Assembly (NCBI RefSeq): GCF_000428765.1
Contig: NZ_AUAO01000001.1
Span: forward strand, 186,001-250,000
Direction: 5' to 3'
Length of the DNA stretch: 64,000 nt
Origin: Brevundimonas aveniformis DSM 17977
GTDB lineage: Bacteria; Pseudomonadota; Alphaproteobacteria; Caulobacterales; Caulobacteraceae
Shown here: positions 56,147 through 64,000 of the stretch, piece by piece
Layout: the number at the start of each line of letters is the position of its first letter
How positions within the stretch are numbered: the first letter of the stretch is position 1
The notes under the pieces: model-generated
The model's input: only the letters and a program-made list of their open reading frames with translations
Told to the model about the DNA's origin: nothing
The model's database searches: none
Position numbers and translations under genes: made by a program

Positions 56147-56581
56147 ATGACCAACATTCTTGAGACCCTCAAGAAGGAAGAAGCCGACCGTCTGGCCGCC
56201 AAGCGCAAGACCCCGGCCTTCCGTCCCGGCGACACCCTGCGCGTCAACGTGCGCATCAAGGAAGGCGAGCGCGAGCGCGTTCAGGCCTTCGAAGGCGTCT
56301 GCATCGCCCGCTCGGGTGCCGGCCTGATGGAGAGCTTCACCGTCCGCAAGATCAGCTTCGGCGAGGGCGTCGAGCGGGTCTTCCCGGTGCTGAGCCCCAT
56401 GATCGAATCCATCGAGGTCAAGCGCCACGGTGCCGTGCGCCGGGCCAAGCTGTATTATCTGCGCGACCGCCGCGGCAAGTCGGCCCGTATCGCCGAACGC
56501 CAGGTCCGCAACACCGAAATCGAAGCCACCGTCCACGAGGTTCCGGCCGCCCCGGAAGCCCCGGAAACGACCGAAGGCTGA
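56147..56581 (+). CDS. rplS: Ribosomal protein L19
   Basis: A 144-residue large-subunit ribosomal protein at the 30S-50S interface. '[30 protein letters not shown]' is the conserved core (here anchored by '[10 protein letters not shown]'), with '[15 protein letters not shown]' and '[18 protein letters not shown]'. The C-terminal Pro/Glu/Ala extension is usual in Caulobacterales. ATG 56147 lies eight bases after AGGAG; an ATG at 56141 is possible but too close to it. It forms an operon with trmD and ends at a strong terminator. Confidence 0.96.
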   Translation: MTNILETLKKEEADRLAAKRKTPAFRPGDTLRVNVRIKEGERERVQAFEGVCIARSGAGLMESFTVRKISFGEGVERVFPVLSPMIESIEVKRHGAVRRAKLYYLRDRRGKSARIAERQVRNTEIEATVHEVPAAPEAPETTEG

Positions 56582-56604
56582 GGATTTCTTCCTCCCCGAA
56601 TACG

Positions 56605-56636
56605 AAAAGGCCCCGGCAGCGTCCGGGGCCTTTTTT
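56605..56636 (+). terminator. Rho-independent terminator after rplS
   Basis: AAAAGGCCCCGG (56605-56616) pairs with CCGGGGCCTTTT (56623-56634), six-base loop, T-run to 56636. It is symmetrical enough to work also for the convergent DUF885 gene. Confidence 0.93.
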
Positions 56637-56644
56637 GTTGAAGC

Positions 56645-58453
56645 CTACTCTGCCGCCCAGGCCTCGACGCGTTCCTGAAGGACGCCGAGCGGCACCGCCC
56701 CGACGCCCAGGACGACTTCGTGGAAATCCTTGATGTCGAAGCGGTCGCCCATGCGCTCGCGGGCGGCGGCGCGCAGGGCCAGGATCTTGAGCATGCCGAC
56801 CTTGTAGCTGGTGGCCTGGCCGGGTGAGCAGATGTAGCGGTCGATCTCGCGGTCGATGGTCAGGGGGGCGACCATGGAGTTCTCGGTGAAGTACTGAACC
56901 GCCTGCTCGCGCGTCCAGCGGCGGGTGTGGATGCCGGTGTCCACGACCATGCGGATGGCGCGCCAGATCTCCATCGTCAGGCGGCCGAAGTCGGAATAGG
57001 GATCCTGGTAGAAGCCCATCTCCTTGCCGAGCTTTTCAGCATAAAGGCCCCAGCCTTCGGCATAGGCACCGTAGAAGCCGTATTTGCGGAACATCGGCAG
57101 GCCCGGCTGTTCCATGGCGCGGGCGATCTGGAAGTGATGACCCGGCGCACCCTCATGGTAGGCGATGCCCTCGGCGGAGGGTTTGGACACCTGGGTCATG
57201 TCGGCCAGGTTGACGTAATAGATTCCCGGCCGCGTCCCGTCCTGGGAGGGCTGGTTGTAGAAGGCGGTAGAGGCCGTCTGTTCGCGCCAGGTCTCGACCG
57301 CGCGGACCTCGAGCGGGGCCTGCGGCAGGGTGTGGAACCACTGGGGGGCAATGTCCATGGCCTGGGCGATGTAGCGGCGACTGTCCTCGAGGAAGGCCTC
57401 CTTGCCCTCGGGCGTGTTCGGATACTGGAACTGGGGGTCGGTCCGCAGGTGTTCGAAGAAGGCCTGCAGGTCGCCGTCAAAGCCGACCCGGTCCTTGATG
57501 ACCTCCATCTCGCCGCGCAGGCGTGCGACCTCGGCCAGGCCCGTCTCGTGGATCCAGTCGGCGGTGTCGTCGGTGGAGTTATAGAAGCCGAGCATGGCCT
57601 CGTAGTAGGCGGCCCCGTCTGGCAAGGCCCAGACACCGTCGTTGGCGGTGCGGCCCTCGCCGACCTCGGCAATGGCGGCCAGGAAGACCTCATAGCCGGC
57701 CTTGAAGGGACCGGTCAGGGCGGCGCGGGCGTCACCCAGGATCTCGACCTTCTCACCGTCAGGGATGTCGAGCGCATTCACCTTGGCCTGGATGTCGGTC
57801 CACAGGGGAGACTCCGCACCCTCTTCGAAGGGAGCCCCCGAGATGATGGCCCGGCCGGTCGTCAGGTTCGGCTGATAGGTCAGGGCCGGCGGCGCGAAGC
57901 CGGCGGCGGCGCGATCGCGGAAATCGGCAGCAACCTCGCGCATCACCCGCTCCACTGCGGTCAGGCGAGAGATGTAGGCACGGGCATCCGAGACATCGTC
58001 GACGCGGTGCTGGTTCATCAGCATGACCGGCAGGGCGCTCATGACGCTGCCGGACTTGGTGATCAAATACTGGTGCTGGCGGTACCGGTACAGGGCGCGC
58101 TGCTGGACCACGCCCTCGGCCAGGAGGCGGAGCGACAGTTGGCCCTGCTCGGACAGGTCGGCGTTTTCGAACCGTCCGACGATGTCGGAGGCCTGGGCGG
58201 CGGCCAGAAGCAGGTTCGCCGCCGCGCCCCCCGGCGTATAGTCGTCCAGCTCGCCGTAGCGTTCCTTGAGACCCAGGCCGGTCAGCGTCTCGGGCGAGGT
58301 TCGGGCGGCTTCCATGAAGGCGGCGTCAAGGGCCTCGACCAGGTCGGCGTCGGGACCGGCTGCGGGTCCATCCTGAAAGGCGGTGCGGGCCAGGGCCGCC
58401 GGAGCCGCGGCGGACAAGGCCAGGCCGAGAAGAACTGAACGACGGTCGAACAT
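56645..58453 (-). CDS. DUF885-family exported protein (putative metallopeptidase)
   Basis: A 602-residue protein starting MFDRRSVLLGLALSAAAPAALA, a Tat-like signal with a twin Arg. The DUF885 hallmark 'AYHEGAPGHHFQIARAM' (H-E-G-x-P-G-H-H) resembles an HExxH-type zinc site; 'YGAYAEGWGLYAEKLGKEMG' supplies a further Glu-rich motif, and 'SPGQATSYKVGMLKI' is also conserved. Family members are annotated as putative carboxypeptidase-like metalloproteases. It is a single gene, convergent with rplS. A second open frame on the opposite strand over 56927-58438 is a high-GC mirror. Confidence 0.9.
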   Translation of the reverse strand: MFDRRSVLLGLALSAAAPAALARTAFQDGPAAGPDADLVEALDAAFMEAARTSPETLTGLGLKERYGELDDYTPGGAAANLLLAAAQASDIVGRFENADLSEQGQLSLRLLAEGVVQQRALYRYRQHQYLITKSGSVMSALPVMLMNQHRVDDVSDARAYISRLTAVERVMREVAADFRDRAAAGFAPPALTYQPNLTTGRAIISGAPFEEGAESPLWTDIQAKVNALDIPDGEKVEILGDARAALTGPFKAGYEVFLAAIAEVGEGRTANDGVWALPDGAAYYEAMLGFYNSTDDTADWIHETGLAEVARLRGEMEVIKDRVGFDGDLQAFFEHLRTDPQFQYPNTPEGKEAFLEDSRRYIAQAMDIAPQWFHTLPQAPLEVRAVETWREQTASTAFYNQPSQDGTRPGIYYVNLADMTQVSKPSAEGIAYHEGAPGHHFQIARAMEQPGLPMFRKYGFYGAYAEGWGLYAEKLGKEMGFYQDPYSDFGRLTMEIWRAIRMVVDTGIHTRRWTREQAVQYFTENSMVAPLTIDREIDRYICSPGQATSYKVGMLKILALRAAARERMGDRFDIKDFHEVVLGVGAVPLGVLQERVEAWAAE

Positions 58454-58538
58454 GGAAACTCTCCGAAAGGGACGACGGCGACCTTAGGGGATGGGACGGG
58501 GGCGTCCACTTACGGATTTGAGAGGCTCCGCGAGGAAA

Positions 58539-58625
58539 CCTTTGTGCTCTTCGTGGGTCCTGTGTGATCTTTGTGATGCACCCGGTTCTTCACCACGGAC
58601 ACAAAGTCGGTCACGAAGGTCACGA
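58539..58625. repeat. Intergenic repeat with inverted CTTTGTG and CACGAAG units
   Basis: CTTTGTG (58540-58546) and CTTCGTG (58549-58555) are mirrored by CACAAAG (58598-58604) and two CACGAAG copies (58610-58616, 58619-58625). This is the layout of short dispersed intergenic elements seen in many proteobacterial genomes. The 215-base gap 58454-58668 holds no gene. Confidence 0.6.
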
Positions 58626-58668
58626 AGGGACCGTGCATGCGACGGCGATTTCCCTTAAATCCCCTGCC

Positions 58669-59457
58669 ATGACCGATATGACCTATGCCCGCTACCTGAC
58701 CTTGGACCAGGTGCTGACGGCGCAACATCCGCAGAGCGAGCAGCATGATGAGATGCTGTTCGTCATCATCCATCAGACCAAGGAACTGTGGCTCAAGCAG
58801 ATTCTGCATGAGGTCGGCCTGGCCAAACGGCTGATCCGGTCCGGCGATCTGGTGCCCGCCTACAAGTCACTGGCGCGGGTCAGTCGCATTCAGGCCGTGA
58901 TGACCCAGAGCTGGGAAATCCTCTCGACCATGACGCCGGCGGACTATCTGTCGTTCCGCGAGGAATTGGGCGGGTCGTCAGGGTTTCAGTCCGACCAGTT
59001 CCGGCGGCTGGAGTATCTGCTGGGATTGAAGGATCCGGCGTTCCTCAGGTTCCACACCGACCGGCCGGCGGCGCATGCGGCGCTGGTCGAGGCGCTGGAA
59101 CAGCCGAGTCTGTACGACGATGCCCTGTTCCAGCTCGCGCAGCATGGCTTGCCGGTGCCCGAAGAGGTGCTGAACCGCGACGTCACCCAGGCCTATGCGC
59201 CGTCCGAAGGCGTCGAAGCGGCCTGGCTGATGGTCTATCGCGACACCCGCAAATACTGGGAACTGTATCAGCTGGCTGAAAAGCTGGTGGATCTGGACGA
59301 CGCCCTGATCACCTGGCGGCACAAGCACGTTTTAACGGTTGAGCGCATCATCGGCGGCAAGAAGGGGACGGGCGGCACGCCGGGCGTCGCCTATCTCGCC
59401 TCCACCCTGTCCAAGCGGGCCTTCCCCGAACTGTGGACCCTCAGGACGGCGCTGTGA
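58669..59457 (+). CDS. kynA: Tryptophan 2,3-dioxygenase
   Basis: A 262-residue heme enzyme that opens the indole ring of tryptophan to N-formylkynurenine. Conserved parts are 'TYARYLTLDQVLTAQHP', 'HDEMLFVIIHQTKELWLKQ' (active-site region), 'SGFQSDQFRRLEYLLG', 'HKHVLTVERIIGGKKGTGGT' (proximal heme His and substrate loop) and 'YLASTLSKRAFPELW'. The start at 58669 (MTDMTYARYL) fits the family; the frame upstream lies in a repeat. It is coupled to the kynureninase-like gene by GTGA. No kynurenine formamidase gene is adjacent. Confidence 0.96.
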   Translation: MTDMTYARYLTLDQVLTAQHPQSEQHDEMLFVIIHQTKELWLKQILHEVGLAKRLIRSGDLVPAYKSLARVSRIQAVMTQSWEILSTMTPADYLSFREELGGSSGFQSDQFRRLEYLLGLKDPAFLRFHTDRPAAHAALVEALEQPSLYDDALFQLAQHGLPVPEEVLNRDVTQAYAPSEGVEAAWLMVYRDTRKYWELYQLAEKLVDLDDALITWRHKHVLTVERIIGGKKGTGGTPGVAYLASTLSKRAFPELWTLRTAL

Positions 59458-60623
59458 CCTTCAAGCCGCTCTTTTCGCGCGCACTGGGCCTCGCCCCCAA
59501 TCGTCTGCACTTCGCAGCGCACAGCCATCACCTGTGGCCGGATGCCTCCTACGCGGCGCAAGGGCTGGCCTGGGACGATGCCATGCGCCACGCGGACGAG
59601 AAATGGAGGCCGATTTTCGAAACGGTCATCCCGCGGGCGCAGGGGCACATCGCGCGTGAGCTGGGCCTACCGGACCCGAACAGCCTGGTGTTCTCGTCCA
59701 ACACCCATGATTTCCTGATCCGGCTGTTCTCCGGGATCGAGCGTCGCCCGGTCCGAATTCTGGCCACTGATGGCGAGTTCCACTCCTTCCGCCGTCAGAG
59801 CGAGCGCTGGGAAGAGGCCGGCCTGGCGGAGGTGGTGCGCGTACCGGTCGAGCCGTTCGACACCTTCGCGGACCGGTTCGTCGAGGCGGCGCGCACGGGC
59901 CGCTTCAACTGGATCCTGGTCAGCCAGGTCTTCTTCAGAACCGGGCAGACATTTGACCGGATCGAGGATCTGGCGGCGCTGGCTGATCCAGCGGGGCCAT
60001 GGGTGGTGATCGACGGCTATCACGGCTTCATGGCCACCCCGACCGATCTGTCGCGCGTGGCCGACAAGGTCTTTTATCTGGCCGGTGGCTACAAATACGC
60101 CATGAGTGGGGAGGGCGTCTGTTTCCTGCATGCGCCGGACGGCTATTGCCCGCGACCGGTCACGACCGGCTGGTACGCCGAGTTCGGCAATCTGGCAGGG
60201 CCGCCAAATGGGGTGAAGTACCGCCTCGACGCGGGGCGGTTCTGGGGCGCGACCTTCGACGTCAGCGGCCTGTATCGGTTCAATGCCGTGCGGCGGATGC
60301 TGGATGATCACGCCCTGACAACCGAAACGGTCTCGGACCATGCCACCCGTCTGATGAGACTGTTCCAGACGGCGGTGACGAGCGGACAGGCCGGGGCCCT
60401 GACCCGGGCGGATCTGCTCAATCCGGTTGAAGGCGACGGACCGCGCGCGCGTTTCCTGGCGTTCCAGCACCCCGAGGCCCAGGGGTGGCAGCAAGCCCTC
60501 ATCTCGGCCGATGTTGTGACAGACGTTCGCGCCGATACGATCCGGTTCGGTTTTGGCCTCTACCAGGATGAAGCCGACGTCATGGAGCTGATCCGTCGCT
60601 GCGCGAGAGCCCTGCCCCTGTAG
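59454..60623 (+). CDS. Kynureninase-like class V aminotransferase-fold enzyme
   Basis: A 389-residue PLP enzyme with a GTG start inside the kynA stop. 'LHFAAHSHHLWPDAS' opens the fold, 'WVVIDGYHGFMATPTDL' has the PLP-binding Asp, 'FYLAGGYKYAMSGEGVCFLH' the Schiff-base Lys, and 'TGWYAEFGNL' and 'RFWGATFDVSGLYRFNAV' complete the site. It differs from classical KynU in sequence, yet the coupling to kynA makes cleavage of kynurenine to anthranilate and alanine the best guess. The next gene, sdhC, starts 99 bases later. Confidence 0.82.
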   Translation: MTFKPLFSRALGLAPNRLHFAAHSHHLWPDASYAAQGLAWDDAMRHADEKWRPIFETVIPRAQGHIARELGLPDPNSLVFSSNTHDFLIRLFSGIERRPVRILATDGEFHSFRRQSERWEEAGLAEVVRVPVEPFDTFADRFVEAARTGRFNWILVSQVFFRTGQTFDRIEDLAALADPAGPWVVIDGYHGFMATPTDLSRVADKVFYLAGGYKYAMSGEGVCFLHAPDGYCPRPVTTGWYAEFGNLAGPPNGVKYRLDAGRFWGATFDVSGLYRFNAVRRMLDDHALTTETVSDHATRLMRLFQTAVTSGQAGALTRADLLNPVEGDGPRARFLAFQHPEAQGWQQALISADVVTDVRADTIRFGFGLYQDEADVMELIRRCARALPL

Positions 60624-60722
60624 ATGCGAGCGTTTCGCACGGCCCGTCGCGTTGACAGGCCCGGTCGTGGGTTCCAAAAGCGGGGCGCTTTATCGCTCCG
60701 CTGGAAGAGAGTCGCGCTCCGC

Positions 60723-61118
60723 ATGACTGAGACGCCACACCGCCCGCTATCGCCGCATCTTCAGATCTGGCGCTGGCACGTCACCATGGCTGCGTCGATC
60801 CTGCATCGCGCGTCCGGAATCGGCCTGGCCGTCGGGGCCGTTCTTGTCGTGGCCTGGCTGGCCTGTCTGATGGCCGGCCCCGAGGCCTACGCAACCTTCA
60901 CCGGCCTTTCAGGGTCCTGGATCGGGTTGATCGTCTGGATCGGCGTATCCTGGTCGGCCTTCTATCATCTGGCCTCGGGCATCCGGCATCTCATTTGGGA
61001 CGCGGGCGTCGGCTTCTCGCTGGGGACAGCGGACGCCATGTCGTGGGCCTCGATCGGCTTCTCCATCGGGGGCACGGCGGTGTTCTGGTTCCTGCTGATG
61101 CGCGCTGGGGTGGCCTGA
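60723..61118 (+). CDS. sdhC: Succinate dehydrogenase cytochrome b556 subunit
   Basis: A 131-residue inner-membrane anchor of complex II with three helices. 'RPLSPHLQIWRWHVTMAASILHRASGIGL' (core 'SPHLQIWRW' and 'ILHRASG') is the family signature with quinone-site Ser and Arg, and 'FYHLASGIRHLIWD' contains the heme-ligand His. The start at 60723 is set by the family N terminus (MTETPHRPLSPH). It shares one base with sdhD (TGATG). With SdhD it holds the heme and quinone site for SdhAB. Confidence 0.95.
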   Translation: MTETPHRPLSPHLQIWRWHVTMAASILHRASGIGLAVGAVLVVAWLACLMAGPEAYATFTGLSGSWIGLIVWIGVSWSAFYHLASGIRHLIWDAGVGFSLGTADAMSWASIGFSIGGTAVFWFLLMRAGVA

Positions 61119-61492
61119 TGAGCAGCTCGCACGTCAAATCCTCCGAAAAGACCGGAGCCTGGACCTGGATCAAGGAGCGCGCGTCCGCGATCGTTCTCGT
61201 GCCGTTGATGCTCTGGGCCCTGGTGGCCGGGGCCACCGTGCCCGGACTGGATCATGCCCAGGCGCTGGCCTGGCTGGCCATGCCGACCAATGCCATGCTG
61301 CTGGCGGTCGGATTGCTGGTGGCCGTCTATCACCTCCATCTGGGTATCCGCGTGATCATCGAGGACTATGTCCACGGGTCGACGGGCAAACTGGCCCTGA
61401 TGCTCAACCTTCTCGGCTGTCTGGCGCTGGCAGGCGCCGGCCTAGCCTTCATCATCCTGATCGCGCTGGCGCAAGCGCCGGCCGGAGCCTGA
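61118..61492 (+). CDS. sdhD: Succinate dehydrogenase membrane anchor subunit
   Basis: A 124-residue protein with three helices. '[20 protein letters not shown]' (core '[14 protein letters not shown]') and '[17 protein letters not shown]' are the alphaproteobacterial SdhD hallmarks; the His residues provide the second heme ligand and the Asp-Tyr pair belongs to the quinone site. It is coupled to sdhC by one base and followed after four bases by sdhA. Length and topology are normal. Confidence 0.94.
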   Translation: MSSSHVKSSEKTGAWTWIKERASAIVLVPLMLWALVAGATVPGLDHAQALAWLAMPTNAMLLAVGLLVAVYHLHLGIRVIIEDYVHGSTGKLALMLNLLGCLALAGAGLAFIILIALAQAPAGA

Positions 61493-61496
61493 CACT

Positions 61497-63281
61497 GTGA
61501 CCACCTATCAGATCGTCGATCACGCCTATGATGTTGTGGTGGTCGGAGCCGGCGGCTCGGGCCTGCGCGCGGCGCTCGGATGCGCCCAGGCGGGCTTGAA
61601 GACCGCCTGCGTCACCAAGGTCTTTCCGACCCGCAGCCATACAGTCGCAGCCCAGGGCGGCATCGCCGCCTCGCTCGGCAATATGGGCGAGGACGACTGG
61701 CGTTGGCATATGTTCGACACCGTCAAGGGCTCGGACTGGCTCGGCGACCAGGACGCCATCGAATATATGTGCCGCGAGGCACCCAAGGCGGTCTACGAGT
61801 TGGAACACTGGGGCGTGCCGTTCAGCCGCACCGAAGAAGGCAAGATCTACCAGCGTGCCTTCGGCGGCATGACCAAGGACTTCGGCAAGGGCGGCCCGGT
61901 TCAGCGCACCTGCGCGGCCGCCGACCGCACCGGTCACGCCATGCTGCACACCCTGTACGGCCAGTCGGTCAAGCATTCGACCGACTTCTTCATCGAGTAT
62001 TTCGCGCTCGACCTGATCATGGAGGACGGTGCCTGTCGTGGCGTCACCGCCTGGAAGCTGGATGACGGTACCATCCACCGCTTCCGCGCCAAGCTCGTCA
62101 TCCTGGCGACTGGCGGCTATGGCCGCGCCTATTTCTCAGCCACCAGCGCCCACACCTGTACCGGTGATGGGAATGCCATGGTGCTGCGCGCCGGCCTGGC
62201 CTTGCAGGACATGGAGTTCGTCCAGTTCCACCCGACCGGCATCTATGGCGTCGGCACCCTGATCACCGAGGGTGCCCGCGGTGAAGGCGGCTATCTGACC
62301 AACTCCGAAGGCGAGCGGTTCATGGAACGCTACGCCCCGTCGGTGAAGGACCTGGCCCCGCGCGACATGGTTTCGCGCGCCATGACGGTGGAGATCCGCG
62401 AGGGTCGCGGCGTCGGCCCGAACAAGGACCACATCTTCCTGCACCTGGACCATCTGGATCCGAAGATCCTGCACGAGCGCCTGCCCGGCATCTCCGAAAG
62501 CGCCAAGATCTTCGCCGGGGTCGACCTGACCAAGGCACCGATTCCGGTGTTGCCGACCGTCCACTACAACATGGGCGGCATCCCCACGAACTACCACGGC
62601 GAGGTTCTGACCCGTGACGGCGACAACTCGTCCAAGGTGGTGCCGGGCCTGATGGCCGTGGGCGAAGCGGCCTGTGTGTCGGTGCACGGGGCCAATCGCC
62701 TCGGATCGAACTCGCTGATCGATCTGGTGGTGTTCGGCCGGGCCGCAGGCCTGCGCGCCGCCGACGTGGTTGAGCGCGGCGCCATCCCGGAGGTGGCCCC
62801 GGCCTCGACCGAAGGGCATCTGGATCGCCTGGATCGCCTGCGCCACGCCAATGGCTCGACCCCCACGGCCGAGCTGCGCCTGCGGATGCAGAAGGCCATG
62901 CAAAAGGACGCCGCTGTCTATCGGACCGGCGAGACTTTGAGAGAAGGCATCCAGGCCGTGCGCGCTGTGCGCGCCGCCTCGGACGACATCAAGACGACCG
63001 ACCGGACGATGATCTGGAACACCGATCTGGTCGAGACGCTGGAATATATGAACCTGATCGATCAGGCCTTGGTCACCATCGAAGGTGCCGAAAACCGCAA
63101 GGAGAGCCGCGGCGCTCACGCCCGCGAGGACTTCCCCGATCGCGACGACAAGAACTGGATGAAGCACACGCTGGCCTGGTGCGACGACAAGGGCAAGGTG
63201 ACCCTCGGCGAGCGCCCGGTTCACGATTTCACCCTCACCGACGCGGTCGAGCCGTTCCCGCCGATGGCGCGGAAATACTAG
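61497..63281 (+). CDS. sdhA: Succinate dehydrogenase flavoprotein subunit
   Basis: A 594-residue FAD-containing catalytic subunit of complex II. '[16 protein letters not shown]' is the dinucleotide fold, '[18 protein letters not shown]' has the His covalently bound to FAD, '[13 protein letters not shown]' and '[19 protein letters not shown]' build the active site with its Arg, and '[22 protein letters not shown]' the C-terminal FAD contacts. It has a GTG start four bases after sdhD. It oxidises succinate to fumarate. No sdhB follows: next come a repeat and creD, so the iron-sulfur subunit must be encoded elsewhere. Confidence 0.97.
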   Translation: MTTYQIVDHAYDVVVVGAGGSGLRAALGCAQAGLKTACVTKVFPTRSHTVAAQGGIAASLGNMGEDDWRWHMFDTVKGSDWLGDQDAIEYMCREAPKAVYELEHWGVPFSRTEEGKIYQRAFGGMTKDFGKGGPVQRTCAAADRTGHAMLHTLYGQSVKHSTDFFIEYFALDLIMEDGACRGVTAWKLDDGTIHRFRAKLVILATGGYGRAYFSATSAHTCTGDGNAMVLRAGLALQDMEFVQFHPTGIYGVGTLITEGARGEGGYLTNSEGERFMERYAPSVKDLAPRDMVSRAMTVEIREGRGVGPNKDHIFLHLDHLDPKILHERLPGISESAKIFAGVDLTKAPIPVLPTVHYNMGGIPTNYHGEVLTRDGDNSSKVVPGLMAVGEAACVSVHGANRLGSNSLIDLVVFGRAAGLRAADVVERGAIPEVAPASTEGHLDRLDRLRHANGSTPTAELRLRMQKAMQKDAAVYRTGETLREGIQAVRAVRAASDDIKTTDRTMIWNTDLVETLEYMNLIDQALVTIEGAENRKESRGAHAREDFPDRDDKNWMKHTLAWCDDKGKVTLGERPVHDFTLTDAVEPFPPMARKY

Positions 63282-63288
63282 CGATCTT

Positions 63289-63437
63289 GTCTCCTCCCCA
63301 CCTTTGATGGGGAGGTGGTTCGGTGCGTCGCGACGGGCCGAAGGGGACTCTCTCCGCCGCACCGGCGTCCTTCGGTCGCCGGCCCCTCCACCACTTCGTG
63401 GTCCCACTCCCCACCGCTGCGCGGCAGGGAGGAGACA
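63289..63437. repeat. REP-like intergenic element with terminal inverted repeats
   Basis: TGTCTCCTCCC (63289-63299) and GGGAGGAGACA (63427-63437) are perfect 11-base inverted ends. Inside, GGGGAGGTGG and CCACCACTTCGTGG with CCCACTCCCC give further complementary blocks, so the whole 149 bases can fold into one long hairpin. Such elements are dispersed in Caulobacterales genomes. The gap 63282-63532 has no gene. Confidence 0.78.
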
Positions 63438-63532
63438 GAGCTATCAGACTCCGTCAGCCCGTTTCCTCGCACCTCGGCCTTGATTTCGCCTGACAGGCGG
63501 TGTCGCCTCACGTCAGGGATGGAGACACCGAC

Positions 63533-64000
63533 ATGGCCGACACCAATTCGCTCAAACTGCCTTTTCCGCGCCGGTCGCTGGGGTTGAAGCTGCTTCTGGT
63601 CTGTGGGCTGGCGCTGTTGATGAGCATACCGGCCCTGATGGTGTTCGGCCTGCTGATGGATCGAACCAACCGCGCCGAGACGGTGGCCGCGGAGGTTGGT
63701 GGTCTGATGGGCGGACCTCAGACCTTCCTCGGACCGGTCGTCGCGGTGCCCTACAGCCTGACGCGCGCAGCTGAGGCCGGACAGCCGGCGACGACAACGC
63801 AGTCGGTCTGGATCATCTATCCTGAAACCGGAAACATGACGGTGGGCACCGAGTCCGAACTGCGCAAGCGGTCCCTGTTCCGGGTGCCGGTCTATGAGGC
63901 CGACGTCACCTATGCCGCCACCTTCAACCTGGCCGAGGCCGGAGATGAGGCCCCAGCCGGGGCGGTGCTGGACTGGTCGCGAGCGGAGCTCATCGTCGGT
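63533..64000 (+). CDS. creD: CreD-family inner-membrane protein, N-terminal part (runs off window)
   Basis: The frame from ATG 63533 stays open to the last base: 156 residues. A positively charged start and one transmembrane helix (about 18-42) are followed by 'ETVAAEVGGLMGGPQTFLGPVVAVPY', whose core 'GGPQTFLGPVVAVPY' is the CreD signature. The periplasmic domain begins after it ('SLFRVPVYEADVTYAATFNL'). CreD proteins are about 450 residues with more helices at the C terminus, outside the window. In enterobacteria creD is regulated by CreBC; its role is in envelope integrity. Confidence 0.9.
   Translation, partial: MADTNSLKLPFPRRSLGLKLLLVCGLALLMSIPALMVFGLLMDRTNRAETVAAEVGGLMGGPQTFLGPVVAVPYSLTRAAEAGQPATTTQSVWIIYPETGNMTVGTESELRKRSLFRVPVYEADVTYAATFNLAEAGDEAPAGAVLDWSRAELIVG

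Noticed and set aside
56927..58438. A 503-codon open frame opposite the DUF885 gene
   Set aside because: The same effect of codon bias: Gly/Ala/Arg-rich with no motif, while the other strand has a signal peptide and conserved motif.
62136..63407. A 423-codon open frame opposite sdhA
   Set aside because: It is the mirror of a universally conserved enzyme with no similarity to any family I know.
1..64000. CRISPR array
   Set aside because: No regularly spaced direct repeats of 25-40 bases and no cas genes were seen.

Overview
The window is high-GC DNA from an alphaproteobacterium, most likely Caulobacterales and probably Brevundimonas. This is inferred from three things: the complete PhyR-NepR-EcfG-PhyK general stress response module, GGAAC-N16-CGTT promoters, and the gene content of the chromosomal half. 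No taxon marker such as rRNA is present, so the genus remains a guess.

Positions 1-8754 are a heavy-metal resistance module: the end of an RND adaptor, a CzcA-type pump, three CDF transporters, a CadR/PbrR-like MerR regulator with a clear MerR-type promoter, lspA, two methyltransferases (one broken by an in-frame amber codon) and a MAPEG protein.

Positions 8800-22466 are an anti-phage and toxin region. It starts with a five-gene operon: a TrlF-like ATPase that has lost the front of its PHP domain, a TauD-like oxygenase, a HEPN/zinc-ribbon protein, a GIY-YIG protein and a second HEPN protein. Next comes a four-gene minus-strand operon holding a Pycsar system (pyrimidine cyclase plus a cyclic-nucleotide-binding TIR effector), flanked by a YjzC-like micro-protein and a cysteine-rich protein. 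An HsdS/HsdM pair without HsdR, a HEPN-RES toxin, another GIY-YIG protein and an XRE regulator follow.

Positions 22588-29679 look like a reduced phage-like element: terminase, DUF5681, a ParB-methyltransferase fusion, and a DUF3489-DUF2924-large serine recombinase operon. It abuts the 3' end of tRNA-Ser(GGA). There are no capsid, portal or tail genes. The arrangement suggests that the left 29.7 kb is one composite genomic island, although its far end lies outside the window.

From 29.7 kb to the end the genes look like core chromosome. They include msrA, plsC, ydcF-like, ftsX/ftsE, a zinc-ribbon membrane protein, a phosphoribosyltransferase, an OPT transporter, a cobalamin riboswitch with btuB, an odd pair of degenerate enzymes, and a maleylacetoacetate/fumarylacetoacetate-type pair. 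The stress-response block (about 43.3-51.2 kb) follows, with seven GGAAC-type promoter candidates. One of these appears to drive a small antisense RNA and one a leaderless mRNA. After that come an aldehyde dehydrogenase, trmD-rplS, a DUF885 protein, kynA with a kynureninase-like enzyme, sdhCDA (no sdhB next to it), a REP-like repeat and the start of creD.
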